Notes: generated by a model not told the origin, from the sequence alone. 6,687 nt of DNA from an uncultured Burkholderiales bacterium (GCA_903953985.1 CAJBLW010000183.1:1-6687), one strand, 5' to 3'; positions 1 to 6,060 are shown, numbered from the stretch's first letter. Made by a program: numbers and translations.

Positions 1-90
1 ATTGCCCGTATTTGCCACGCGCACCCTTCCTTGAGCGAGTCCACCAAAGAGGCTGCTTTGGCGGTGGACAAGCGCACGCTGAATTTCTGA
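1..90 (+). CDS. lpdA: Dihydrolipoyl dehydrogenase (E3), C-terminal end only
   Basis: Only the last 29 residues are in the window; the gene enters from the left edge in frame 1 and stops with TGA at 88-90. The visible peptide contains CHAHPSLSE (residues 5-13 of the fragment). This is the C-terminal signature of the E3 flavoprotein of 2-oxo-acid dehydrogenase complexes, where the second His and the Glu form the catalytic base pair that acts on the redox disulfide. The tail KEAALAVDKRTLNF is also typical of the family's dimerisation domain. E3 reoxidises the dihydrolipoyl group of the E2 subunit using FAD and NAD+ in the cytoplasm. In Burkholderiales an lpdA copy closes the sucA-sucB (2-oxoglutarate dehydrogenase) operon and is often followed by zapE, as here, so this is more likely the 2-oxoglutarate than the pyruvate complex copy. 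That assignment is inference, since the upstream genes are not visible. Confidence 0.85.
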   Translation: MARICHAHPSLSESTKEAALAVDKRTLNF

Positions 91-102
91 GTCCTTGACG
101 CT

Positions 103-122
103 CCCGAAACTGCGGTTTCGGG
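103..122 (+). other. Stem-loop after lpdA, no T run
   Basis: CCCGAAAC (103-110) and GTTTCGGG (115-122) form a perfect 8-base-pair stem around a TGCG tetraloop, 12 bases after the lpdA stop codon. It is not followed by a T run (next bases TGACTTGGG), so it is not a standard intrinsic terminator. A hairpin here could protect the 3' end of the upstream mRNA from exonucleases or help the terminator just downstream. The pairing is seen directly; the role is inference. Confidence 0.5.
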
Positions 123-150
123 TGACTTGGGTTAAAGTTCTGCATCCCTG

Positions 151-182
151 AAAACCCGGGCTTTGTCCCGGGTTTTGTTTTT
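151..182 (+). terminator. Intrinsic terminator between lpdA and zapE
   Basis: AAAACCCGGG (151-160) pairs perfectly with CCCGGGTTTT (167-176) around the 6-base loop CTTTGT, giving a 10-base-pair stem with six G:C pairs. It is followed by G and then five T (178-182). This is a textbook Rho-independent terminator in the plus direction for the lpdA operon. It ends only 22 bases before the chosen zapE start codon at 205. Either zapE is transcribed by read-through, or its promoter overlaps this structure. Confidence 0.85.
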
Positions 183-204
183 CGAATTGAAGACCAAGCC
201 AGCC

Positions 205-1302
205 ATGTCCGTTCGTGAAGTTTACGAAGAAGAGCTCCAAAAACGGGGCTACCAAAGCGACCCCGCACAATTGCGGGCCATCGAAGCGTTGGAGCGCTGC
301 GCCAGCGAGTGGACGGCTTATAAATCCAAGCGCTCGGGCCTGCTGGGAAAATTCCTCAGACGCCCGGAGATCCCCAAGGGGGTCTACATGTTTGGCGGGG
401 TGGGGCGAGGCAAGAGCTTTTTGATGGACTGCTTTTTTGCGGCCGTGCCCATCGAGCGCAAAACCCGTTTGCACTTTCACGAGTTCATGCGCGAGGTGCA
501 CCGCGAACTGACCGCCATCCAGGGCACCGTGAACCCGCTGGACGAACTGGGCAAGCGCATGGCCAAGCGCTACCGCCTGATTTGCTTTGACGAGTTCCAT
601 GTGGCGGACATCACCGACGCAATGATCTTGCATCGGCTGCTGGTGGCCTTGTTTAACAACGGCGTTGGTTTTGTCACCACCTCTAATTTTGAACCCGACG
701 GCTTGTACCCAGGAGGCTTGCACCGTGATCGGATTTTGCCCGCCATCGCTTTGCTGAACCAGCGCATGCAGGTGCTCAATGTGGACAATGGCACCGACTA
801 TCGCCGCCGCACTCTGGAGCGAGTCAAGCTCTACCATTCGCCTTTGGGTGAGCAGGCCGATGCCGAGATGAACGATGCCTTCAATCGCCTCGCCACGGGA
901 CCCGACGAAGACCCGGTGTTGCACATTGAAGCGCGGCAAATCATCGCCAAACGCCGCGCCGGGGATGTGGTCTGGTTTGACTTCCGCGCGATCTGCGGCG
1001 GTCCGCGTTCGCAAAATGACTACCTGGAAATTGCCACGCAATACCACACGGTGTTGCTCAGCAATGTGCCCTGTATGCCTGTGAGCATGGCGTCTGAAGC
1101 GCGGCGCTTCACTTGGTTGATCGATGTGTTGTACGACCGCCGAGTCAAGCTGATCATGTCTGCGGCGGTGCCGCCCGAGGGTCTGTACACCTCAGGTCCA
1201 ATGTCGCACGAGTTTCCACGCACCGTCTCGCGCTTGCATGAGATGCAGTCCAGCGAGTTTCTGGCGTTGGAACATCGCACGGTGGACACGCACCTCACAT
1301 GA
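205..1302 (+). CDS. zapE: Cell division protein ZapE (AFG1-family ATPase)
   Basis: Predicted 365-residue cytoplasmic P-loop ATPase of the AFG1/ZapE family; E. coli ZapE is about the same length. Visible motifs are Walker A GGVGRGKS (64-71), the LHFHEFMREVH segment (89-99), Walker B ICFDEF (126-131) followed by VADITDAMIL, and a sensor-like TTSNFEPDGLY (158-168). Later family blocks include WFDFRAICGGPRSQNDY and RRFTWLIDVLYDRRVKL. In E. coli, ZapE interacts with FtsZ, destabilises FtsZ polymers in an ATP-dependent way and supports division under stress; the mitochondrial relative AFG1/LACE1 acts in protein quality control. The start is set at ATG 205, which gives MSVREVYEEELQKRG. The frame stays open upstream to a TTG at 163, but that codon lies inside the terminator hairpin. 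No strong Shine-Dalgarno is visible. The stop at 1300-1302 overlaps the next gene's ATG, making this the first gene of a four-gene coupled operon. Confidence 0.93.
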   Translation: MSVREVYEEELQKRGYQSDPAQLRAIEALERCASEWTAYKSKRSGLLGKFLRRPEIPKGVYMFGGVGRGKSFLMDCFFAAVPIERKTRLHFHEFMREVHRELTAIQGTVNPLDELGKRMAKRYRLICFDEFHVADITDAMILHRLLVALFNNGVGFVTTSNFEPDGLYPGGLHRDRILPAIALLNQRMQVLNVDNGTDYRRRTLERVKLYHSPLGEQADAEMNDAFNRLATGPDEDPVLHIEARQIIAKRRAGDVVWFDFRAICGGPRSQNDYLEIATQYHTVLLSNVPCMPVSMASEARRFTWLIDVLYDRRVKLIMSAAVPPEGLYTSGPMSHEFPRTVSRLHEMQSSEFLALEHRTVDTHLT

Positions 1303-1739
1303 CACGCGCACTTATGAGCGGGTATTGCGGTTTGGCGCTGAGCCTGTTGACGGGCTGGGGCGTTCAGGCGCAAACAGTCCAGACACATACCTTGACGGTT
1401 CCGATGACGCATCCGGTCAGCCCCATGCAAAACGCGCAGAAACCGTTGGCTCCGGACCCCACCCAGGATGAGGTGCCCGAGGTCATCGCACGCCAACGAC
1501 AGGCACTGGCAGCACAACGCAGCGCCATCGTGCAAGCTGAGCAAATGCAGCAAGCGGCATGTTGGCAGAAATTTGCCGTCAATGTCTGCTTGAGCGATGC
1601 GCGGCTCACCCGAAGACAGGCGTTGGCACCCTTGCGCCAGCAGGAGTTGGCCTTGAACGAGCAAGAGCGCTCTTGGCGTAACCAGCAACGCGAACGGCGT
1701 TTGCAACTCAAGCAATCCGAGACTCAGGGGGTTCAATGA
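1299..1739 (+). CDS. Predicted periplasmic protein with CX8C motif, unknown function
   Basis: 146 residues. The N-terminus looks like a Sec signal peptide: basic start MTR, a hydrophobic stretch at about 9-20 (YCGLALSLLTGW) and a likely cleavage after VQA (residues 22-24). There is no lipobox, so the mature protein should be soluble in the periplasm. A Thr/Pro/Gln-rich linker (about 25-60) precedes a charged, Gln/Arg-rich region (61-140) that should be mostly helical and could form a coiled coil. Two cysteines at 88 and 97 (CWQKFAVNVC) are the only ones in the mature part and could form a disulfide. The pattern resembles conserved hypothetical proteins of Burkholderiales; I know of no assigned function. 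Its ATG overlaps the zapE stop (ATGA at 1299-1302) and its own stop overlaps the next ATG. The preceding GGTGG (1281-1285) is a weak and distant ribosome site, so translation probably depends on coupling to zapE. Confidence 0.8.
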   Translation: MTRALMSGYCGLALSLLTGWGVQAQTVQTHTLTVPMTHPVSPMQNAQKPLAPDPTQDEVPEVIARQRQALAAQRSAIVQAEQMQQAACWQKFAVNVCLSDARLTRRQALAPLRQQELALNEQERSWRNQQRERRLQLKQSETQGVQ

Positions 1740-1978
1740 GCGAAGACAGCCCCAGCAATGTGTCGAAGACCCCGTCAGTTGATTTGCGGTCGCCCCAACG
1801 CCAGCTGATTGAATGGCAAATTGAGCATGCCGATCTGGATGCACTGATTGACCAAGCTGTGTCTGTGCTCGTTCAACGTGACGAACTGAGCTTGCGTCGC
1901 ATGAAAAAACGCCGTTTGCTACTGCGTGACCAGATCGTTCAATTGCAATCGCAGTTGTCCCCCAAGGAACCCGCTTGA
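1736..1978 (+). CDS. Small DUF465/YdcH-like helical protein
   Basis: 80 residues, cytoplasmic, with no signal or membrane segment. After a Ser/Pro-rich, probably disordered N-terminus (1-20), two helices are suggested. The first carries EHADLDALIDQAV (30-42) and the second carries LSLRRMKKRRLLLRDQIVQL (51-70). The HADLD...ID pattern followed by a basic MKKRRLLLRDQI helix matches the DUF465/YdcH (SlyX-like) family, small helical-hairpin proteins with no established role. The assignment is from pattern recognition only. It sits between the periplasmic gene and the helicase gene, with 4-base overlaps on both sides: ATGA at 1736-1739, and TTGA at 1975-1978 where the helicase starts. AGGGGG at 1726-1731 can serve as its ribosome site, although the 4-base spacing is short. 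Confidence 0.75.
   Translation: MSEDSPSNVSKTPSVDLRSPQRQLIEWQIEHADLDALIDQAVSVLVQRDELSLRRMKKRRLLLRDQIVQLQSQLSPKEPA
1964..1968 (+). promoter_or_regulatory. Ribosome binding site fixing the helicase TTG start
   Basis: AAGGA lies 6 bases before TTG 1975, inside the last codons of the DUF465 gene. It supports TTG 1975 as the true start over later candidates such as TTG 1981, together with the TTGA stop/start overlap. Confidence 0.65.
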
Positions 1979-4098
1979 GTTTGCTCGATCAGCGGGTGGC
2001 CGAAACCCTGTCCAGCCACGGGGTGTTGGCGCAAACCGTGCCGGGTTTTCAGCCACGGCAGGGCCAGACCGACATGGCCATGGCGGTCAGCCGCATGGTG
2101 CAAGACGGCGGCCAGCTGGTGGTGGAGGCAGGTACGGGCACAGGCAAGACCTACGCCTATCTGGTGCCTGTCTTGCTCAGTGGTCAGCGGGCCTTGGTGT
2201 CCACGGCCACCAAGGCGCTGCAAGATCAATTGTTTTCTCGCGATATTCCGCGTTTGGTGGAGGTGCTGGGTTTGCCCATTCGGGTGGCTTTGCTCAAAGG
2301 TCGTGGCAATTACCTTTGCCTGCACCGCATGGAGCAAGCCCGGCACAGTCCCGAATCGGCACAACCCGGGGCGCAAAAGGCCTTGGCCAAAATCGAAACC
2401 TGGGCGCAATCCACCCGCACCGGCGACATGGCCGAGCTGACGGGCTTGGACGAGCGCTCCTCGTTGTGGCCGCTGGTCACCTCCACACGCGATAACTGCC
2501 TGGGCTCAACCTGCCCACGCTTTCGCGCTTGCCACGTCAACCTGGCGCGCAAAGAGGCCATGGCCGCGGACGTGGTGGTCATCAACCACCATCTTTTCTT
2601 TGCAGACATGGCGGTGCGGGAGTCGGGAGTGGCCGAGTTGCTGCCCACTGTCCGTGTGACCGTGTTTGATGAGGCCCACCAGCTTAACGAAATCGGTGTG
2701 AATTTTCTGGGCAAGCAACTGTCCACGGTGCAGTTGCACGATCTGGTGCGCGATGTGCTGGCCACCGGTTTGCAGTTGGCGCGTGGCCTGGTCGAATGGC
2801 AAGCCCTGAGCGCAGGCTTGGAAAAAGCTGCCCGCGATTGGCGTCTGGCCGCTGGCCAGCACCGCGGATCGGTGCGTTTGCGTTGGACGGGTCAGCACCC
2901 CGAGGGGGTGGCCCCAGACGAGTGGTCGGGTGCACTGCAAGCGGTGTCAAGTGCCTTGGTGAATTTACAAAACGGCCTGGACATGGTGAGCGAGCTTGCC
3001 CCCGATTTTCAGCGACTGAGCGAGCGCACCCGTGAGCTGATGCAGAGCGCCGCCTTGTTCACCGAAACACCCAATCCTGAGGGGGTGCGCTGGGCCGAGG
3101 TGAGTGCGCAACTGCGCTTGATCGAGTCGCCCTTGGACATCGCGCAGGCCTTTTCTGTCTTGACCCGTCCTGTATCAGTGACACTGAACAACGAGGCCGA
3201 GTCGCACGCTGGTGCCGACACTCTGGAGGCCTTGATGGCGGGGGATCCACGACACGCTGCAAGCCGACCTTTGTCAACAGGGCTTGCGCCGGGTGTGGGT
3301 CAGCGGGCCTGGATTTTCACTTCAGCGACTTTGGGTGACGAGCCGAGTTTGCGCTGGTTTACTGAGCCTTGCGGCCTGAGCTCGGCGCAAGTCATGCAGG
3401 TCAACAGCCCTTTTGACTATGCTCAGCAAGCGGCCCTGTACGTGCCGCCGCATTTGCCTCGCCCAGGTGACCCGGGTCACGCCAACCAAGTGGCTGCTTT
3501 GGTGCTAGAGGCGCTGGCGATTTTGGGCGGCAGAACCCTGGTGTTGACCACCACCTTGAACGCGATGCGAAGCATTGGCGAGCAACTGCAAGCGCAGTGC
3601 GAAGGCGGCTTGGAGGTCTTGGTGCAGGGCCAAAGCCCCAAACGACGCTTGATGGAGCGTTTTCGCGAAGGGGGAGGGCGCGGTGATGCGCAGGGCCGAA
3701 TGGGTTGCGTGCTGGTGGCTTCGGCCTCGTTTTGGGAGGGGTTTGATGTTCCTGGCGATGCGCTTCAGCTTGTGGTCATTGATAAGCTGCCGTTTCCCCC
3801 GCCGGGTGACCCTTTGTTCGAGGCTCGAAGCCAGCGCATCACAAAGCAGGGCAAGAGTGCGTTTGCCGACCACGCCCTGCCCGAAGCGGCTGTGTCGCTC
3901 AAGCAGGGTGCAGGCCGTTTGATTCGGAGTGAGACCGATCGCGGCATTCTGGTGGTGTGCGACAACCGCCTGAGCACCATGTCCTATGGCCGCAGACTGG
4001 TGCGTGGTCTGCCCGAGATGCGCCGTCTGGAAGACCATGCGGCTTTTTTGGATGCCCTTCTTCAGCTCACCACAGACGCCAGCCGCCCGAGCGTTTGA
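1975..4098 (+). CDS. yoaA: YoaA/DinG-family ATP-dependent DNA helicase (XPD-like, Fe-S)
   Basis: 707-residue superfamily 2 helicase. Motifs in order are Walker A AGTGTGKT (52-59), the Fe-S domain cysteines C115 (GRGNYLC), C175 (TRDNC), C180 and C186, then motif II DEAH (232-235), TSAT (449-452), SFWEGFDVPG (585-594) and motif VI QGAGRLIR (644-651). All four cluster-binding cysteines and both catalytic motifs are intact. The blocks NYLCL, DNCLGSTCP, DVVVINHHLF and FDEAHQL match E. coli YoaA more closely than DinG as I remember them, so YoaA is preferred; many annotations would simply say DinG family. Such 5'-3' Fe-S helicases unwind DNA during repair of replication damage, and E. coli YoaA works with HolC. 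The start is TTG, supported by AAGGA 6 bases upstream and a TTGA overlap with the previous gene. It is the last gene of the zapE operon, and its 3' end overlaps convergent bamD by 32 bases. Confidence 0.92.
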   Translation: MSLLDQRVAETLSSHGVLAQTVPGFQPRQGQTDMAMAVSRMVQDGGQLVVEAGTGTGKTYAYLVPVLLSGQRALVSTATKALQDQLFSRDIPRLVEVLGLPIRVALLKGRGNYLCLHRMEQARHSPESAQPGAQKALAKIETWAQSTRTGDMAELTGLDERSSLWPLVTSTRDNCLGSTCPRFRACHVNLARKEAMAADVVVINHHLFFADMAVRESGVAELLPTVRVTVFDEAHQLNEIGVNFLGKQLSTVQLHDLVRDVLATGLQLARGLVEWQALSAGLEKAARDWRLAAGQHRGSVRLRWTGQHPEGVAPDEWSGALQAVSSALVNLQNGLDMVSELAPDFQRLSERTRELMQSAALFTETPNPEGVRWAEVSAQLRLIESPLDIAQAFSVLTRPVSVTLNNEAESHAGADTLEALMAGDPRHAASRPLSTGLAPGVGQRAWIFTSATLGDEPSLRWFTEPCGLSSAQVMQVNSPFDYAQQAALYVPPHLPRPGDPGHANQVAALVLEALAILGGRTLVLTTTLNAMRSIGEQLQAQCEGGLEVLVQGQSPKRRLMERFREGGGRGDAQGRMGCVLVASASFWEGFDVPGDALQLVVIDKLPFPPPGDPLFEARSQRITKQGKSAFADHALPEAAVSLKQGAGRLIRSETDRGILVVCDNRLSTMSYGRRLVRGLPEMRRLEDHAAFLDALLQLTTDASRPSV

Positions 4099-4876
4099 CC
4101 TCTGCGCCATCGTTGAGTAAAAAGGCCGATTTAGGGAAGTTGGTTTGCAGCACACGCTTGGCATCATTGCTCAGCGCAGACATACCCATGGCCTTGTAGG
4201 AACTGATCAAAATGGCCAGTGCTTCCTCGAGGGCAGGCACCCCTTGGTAGTCGGCAATGGCTTGCTGCGCCCGATTTATGGCAGCCACATGCGCGCCCCG
4301 GCTGGCATAGAAACGGGCCACATGCACCTCGTAAGCCGCCAGCGAGTTGATGATGTAAGTCATACGCTGCCGTGCATCAGCGGTGTATTTGGAGTCCGGA
4401 AAGCGTGTGCTCAAATCGCGGAAGGCCTCGTAAGAGTCTTTCGCGGCCTTTTGGTCGCGCTCGGAGAGATCTTGACGCGTGATGAAAGAGAACAAACCCA
4501 GGTTGTCGTTGAAGTTGACCAAGCCTTTAAGGTAAATCGCGTAGTCCAAGGCTGGGCTCGTGGGGTGCAGTCGGATGAATCGGTCCAGCGTGGCGATCGC
4601 CTGGAGCTTGTCGCCGGTTTTGTACTGGGCGAAAGCCTTGTCGATTTGGGCTTGTTGGGCAAGCACCGTGCCTGCGGCGCGGCCTTCGAGTTTTTCATAG
4701 TAGCCAATGGCCTTATCCCAGGCGCCGGCATTCGCCTCGTCACGGGCTTCGCTGTAGATTTTTTCAGGGGTCCAGCCCGCCGTCAGATCCTTGGGGGTGT
4801 TGGCGCAGCCACTCAGAAGGAGTCCCATGGCCAAAACCAGGCCAGCTGGAACCATCGATAATCTGAAGCTTTGCAT
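4067..4876 (-). CDS. bamD: Outer-membrane protein assembly factor BamD (lipoprotein)
   Basis: 269 residues on the minus strand, reading from ATG at 4876-4874 to TGA at 4069-4067. It has a lipoprotein signal peptide with hydrophobic region VPAGLVLAMGLLL (9-21) and lipobox LSGC, with the acylated Cys at 24. The +2 residue is Ala, consistent with sorting to the outer membrane. The mature part begins GWTPEKIYSEARDEANAG and continues with helical TPR-like repeats (AWDKAIGYYEKLE, KLQAIATLDRFIRLHP, DYAIYLKGLVNF, FPDSKYTADARQRM), as in BamD/YfiO/ComL. BamD is the essential lipoprotein partner of BamA; it binds substrate beta-barrel proteins in the periplasm. The start at 4876 is supported by the signal peptide and AAGGTG 6 bases upstream. 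The frame is open further upstream to 5185, but that part overlaps rluD and does not look like protein. The C-terminus ends in an aromatic GGWRLW motif, encoded across the overlap with the helicase gene. Confidence 0.96.
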   Translation of the reverse strand: MQSFRLSMVPAGLVLAMGLLLSGCANTPKDLTAGWTPEKIYSEARDEANAGAWDKAIGYYEKLEGRAAGTVLAQQAQIDKAFAQYKTGDKLQAIATLDRFIRLHPTSPALDYAIYLKGLVNFNDNLGLFSFITRQDLSERDQKAAKDSYEAFRDLSTRFPDSKYTADARQRMTYIINSLAAYEVHVARFYASRGAHVAAINRAQQAIADYQGVPALEEALAILISSYKAMGMSALSNDAKRVLQTNFPKSAFLLNDGAEVKRSGGWRLW

Positions 4877-4882
4877 CTGTAA

Positions 4883-4888
4883 CACCTT
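4883..4888 (-). promoter_or_regulatory. bamD ribosome binding site
   Basis: On the minus strand these bases read AAGGTG, one mismatch from AAGGAG, with 6 bases (TTACAG) before the bamD ATG. It fixes the bamD start at 4876. Confidence 0.7.
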
Positions 4889-4913
4889 GATTGTTGAACC
4901 CCTTTGATTATAT
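4887..4913 (+). promoter_or_regulatory. Candidate rluD promoter with extended -10
   Basis: TTGATT (4887-4892) could be a -35 box. After a short 15-base spacer comes TG (4905-4906), one base, then TTATAT (4908-4913), which fits the extended -10 arrangement TGnTATAAT with two mismatches in the hexamer. Transcription would begin near 4920, only about 8 bases before the rluD ATG at 4928. The spacer is shorter than optimal, so this is a moderate-to-weak call. Confidence 0.3.
4907..4912 (-). promoter_or_regulatory. Candidate bamD promoter -10 box
   Basis: On the minus strand these bases read TATAAT, a perfect sigma-70 -10 hexamer. It lies 30 bases upstream of the bamD ATG, which would give a leader of about 20-25 bases carrying the AAGGTG ribosome site. 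The -35 position about 17 bases further upstream (TCATGC) is a poor match, so this rests on the -10 and its placement alone. It shares bases with the plus-strand -10 candidate for rluD. Confidence 0.45.
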
Positions 4914-4927
4914 CGACCGACCCCGAA

Positions 4928-5932
4928 ATGCATGACCCCGGCGCGCTCGCCGAAGATACCGAGCCCGCGCTGGAAGCATCGCAAGAAGATGTGCAAGAGG
5001 AGGTGCGCACAGCAGCCGTCCCTGTGACCCTGCATGGCCAGCGGCTGGACAGGGTGTTGGCACAGTTGGTGCCCGAGTTTTCGCGCAGTTATTTGCAACA
5101 ACTGATCGAGCAAGGCGAGGCGTTGATCGATGGCCGTGTGACCACCAAGGTCTCGGCCAAGGTTCGGTTGGGACACCTGCTGCAAATCACCTTGCGGGCC
5201 ACACCGCAGTCACAAGCCTTTGTGCCTGAGGCTATGCCCATCGATGTGGTGTACGAAGATGCGCACCTTCGCGTAATCCACAAACCAGCAGGTCTGGTGG
5301 TTCACCCGGCCCCGGGCAATTGGCGCGGCACGCTGCTCAATGGCTTGCTGGCCTTGGACCCTCACGCCAGTGAAGTGCCCCGCGCAGGCATCGTTCACCG
5401 GCTGGACAAAGACACCAGCGGCCTCATGGTGGTGGCCCGCACGCGCCAGGCCATGGACGCATTGGTGGCCCAGATTGCTGCGCGTCAAGTGCACCGACAA
5501 TACCTGGCCTTGGGCCATAAAAACTGGACCGGCCCGTCACCGCGCACGCTCGAAGCCGCTATAGGCCGAGATCCAGCCAATCGTCTGCGAATGGCTGTGG
5601 TGGACCTGGCCTACCAATCTGGCAAAACGGCGGCCACCACCTTCGACCTGCTGGACCAAGGTGAGCGCTGCTGCTTGGTGCGATGCACCTTGCACACGGG
5701 GCGAACGCACCAGATCCGTGTGCACATGGCGCACCTGGGACATCCGTTGTTGGGTGACGCGGTGTACGGCGGCGCACCCTTGGGTGGCATGGTGCGCCAG
5801 GCCTTGCATGCTTGGCGGCTGGCCTTTGAGCACCCGATCACCAGCCAACGCATTGACCTGACATCGGCTTTGCCCGAGGACATGGCCCAGGCTCTGCAAA
5901 ATTCGGGCCTCAGTTACAATCTGACCCCTTGA
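4928..5932 (+). CDS. rluD: 23S rRNA pseudouridine synthase RluD
   Basis: 334 residues from ATG 4928, close to the 326 of E. coli RluD. An acidic N-terminal tail (8-25, rich in Glu/Asp) precedes an S4-type RNA-binding domain (about 39-90; RLDRVLAQLVPEFSRSYLQQ, then EALIDGRV). The RluA-family catalytic domain follows, with HKPAGLVVHP (118-127), the active-site motif HRLDKDTSG (157-165) with catalytic Asp160, and HTGRTHQIRVH (256-266) leading into LGDAVYGG. The family member RluD makes pseudouridines 1911, 1915 and 1917 in helix 69 of 23S rRNA, which affects ribosome assembly and termination. The S4 domain and the position beside bamD favour RluD over RluC or RluA. A TTG at 4904 in frame is the longer alternative start, but it lies in the promoter-like region, so ATG 4928 is preferred. 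No Shine-Dalgarno is visible, so the mRNA may be nearly leaderless. Confidence 0.93.
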   Translation: MHDPGALAEDTEPALEASQEDVQEEVRTAAVPVTLHGQRLDRVLAQLVPEFSRSYLQQLIEQGEALIDGRVTTKVSAKVRLGHLLQITLRATPQSQAFVPEAMPIDVVYEDAHLRVIHKPAGLVVHPAPGNWRGTLLNGLLALDPHASEVPRAGIVHRLDKDTSGLMVVARTRQAMDALVAQIAARQVHRQYLALGHKNWTGPSPRTLEAAIGRDPANRLRMAVVDLAYQSGKTAATTFDLLDQGERCCLVRCTLHTGRTHQIRVHMAHLGHPLLGDAVYGGAPLGGMVRQALHAWRLAFEHPITSQRIDLTSALPEDMAQALQNSGLSYNLTP

Positions 5933-5975
5933 CGCGCCAATGAGGTCGTTGGGCTTGATCCTTTTGGAGGGTCTT

Positions 5976-5994
5976 TGGTAGTTCTGAACTGCCA
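5976..5994 (+). other. Stem-loop in the rluD-scpB gap
   Basis: TGGTAGTT (5976-5983) pairs with AACTGCCA (5987-5994) around a CTG triloop, giving 8 pairs of which one is G:U. It is not followed by a T run. It could be a 3'-end stabiliser for the rluD mRNA or part of a leader for scpB. The rest of the gap before it (5933-5975) shows only a weak 5-pair stem, GATCC (5957-5961) with GGGTC (5969-5973), followed by TTT. I see no gene or good promoter there. Confidence 0.4.
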
Positions 5995-6001
5995 TATCCA
6001 C

Positions 6002-6018
6002 ACGCCGTGAGGCGTTTT
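6002..6018 (+). terminator. First GTGA-loop hairpin terminator
   Basis: ACGCC (6002-6006) and GGCGT (6011-6015) form a 5-pair stem capped by a GTGA (GNRA-type) tetraloop and continuing into a short T run (6015-6018). Alone it would be a weak terminator, because both stem and T run are short. It is repeated 23 bases downstream. Confidence 0.55.
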
Positions 6019-6025
6019 GCCACTT

Positions 6026-6044
6026 CGCCGTGAGGCGTTTTTTT
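6026..6044 (+). terminator. Second GTGA-loop hairpin terminator
   Basis: CGCC (6026-6029) and GGCG (6034-6037) enclose the same GTGA tetraloop and are followed by seven T (6038-6044), a better T run than the first copy. The 16-base unit CGCCGTGAGGCGTTTT is exactly repeated at 6003-6018 and 6026-6041. Together the pair probably terminates rluD transcription. The T run ends 16 bases before the scpB start codon, leaving no room for a promoter after it. Confidence 0.65.
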
Positions 6045-6060
6045 CCGAAAGACCGACACC

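Noticed and set aside
163..204. Extended zapE start at TTG 163 adding 14 residues
   Set aside because: The codon lies in the loop and arm of the intrinsic terminator, lacks a ribosome site, and ATG 205 gives a normal family N-terminus.
1020..1844. Minus-strand open frame of 274 codons opposite the end of zapE and the next two genes
   Set aside because: It is antisense to three well-supported genes, its Cys/Leu/Gln/Arg-rich product resembles no family, and long antisense frames are expected in high-GC coding DNA.
3505..4167. Minus-strand open frame of 220 codons opposite the helicase C-terminus
   Set aside because: It covers helicase motifs V and VI and the bamD end in the wrong frame; no protein family is recognisable.
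4145..4861. Plus-strand open frame of 238 codons opposite bamD
   Set aside because: It lies wholly within bamD, which has clear lipoprotein and TPR features; the antisense product shows no domain or ribosome site.
4877..5185. N-terminal extension of bamD by 103 codons
   Set aside because: It would overlap the start of rluD and place the lipoprotein signal peptide in the middle of the protein; AAGGTG upstream of 4876 marks the real start.
5940..6000. Possible tRNA or known small RNA in the rluD-scpB gap
   Set aside because: Only short stem-loops are present; there is no cloverleaf, no TTCGA-type T arm and no convincing promoter.
5537..6001. Minus-strand open frame of 154 codons opposite the end of rluD
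   Set aside because: It is a shadow of the conserved RluD catalytic domain, with no ribosome site or recognisable product.
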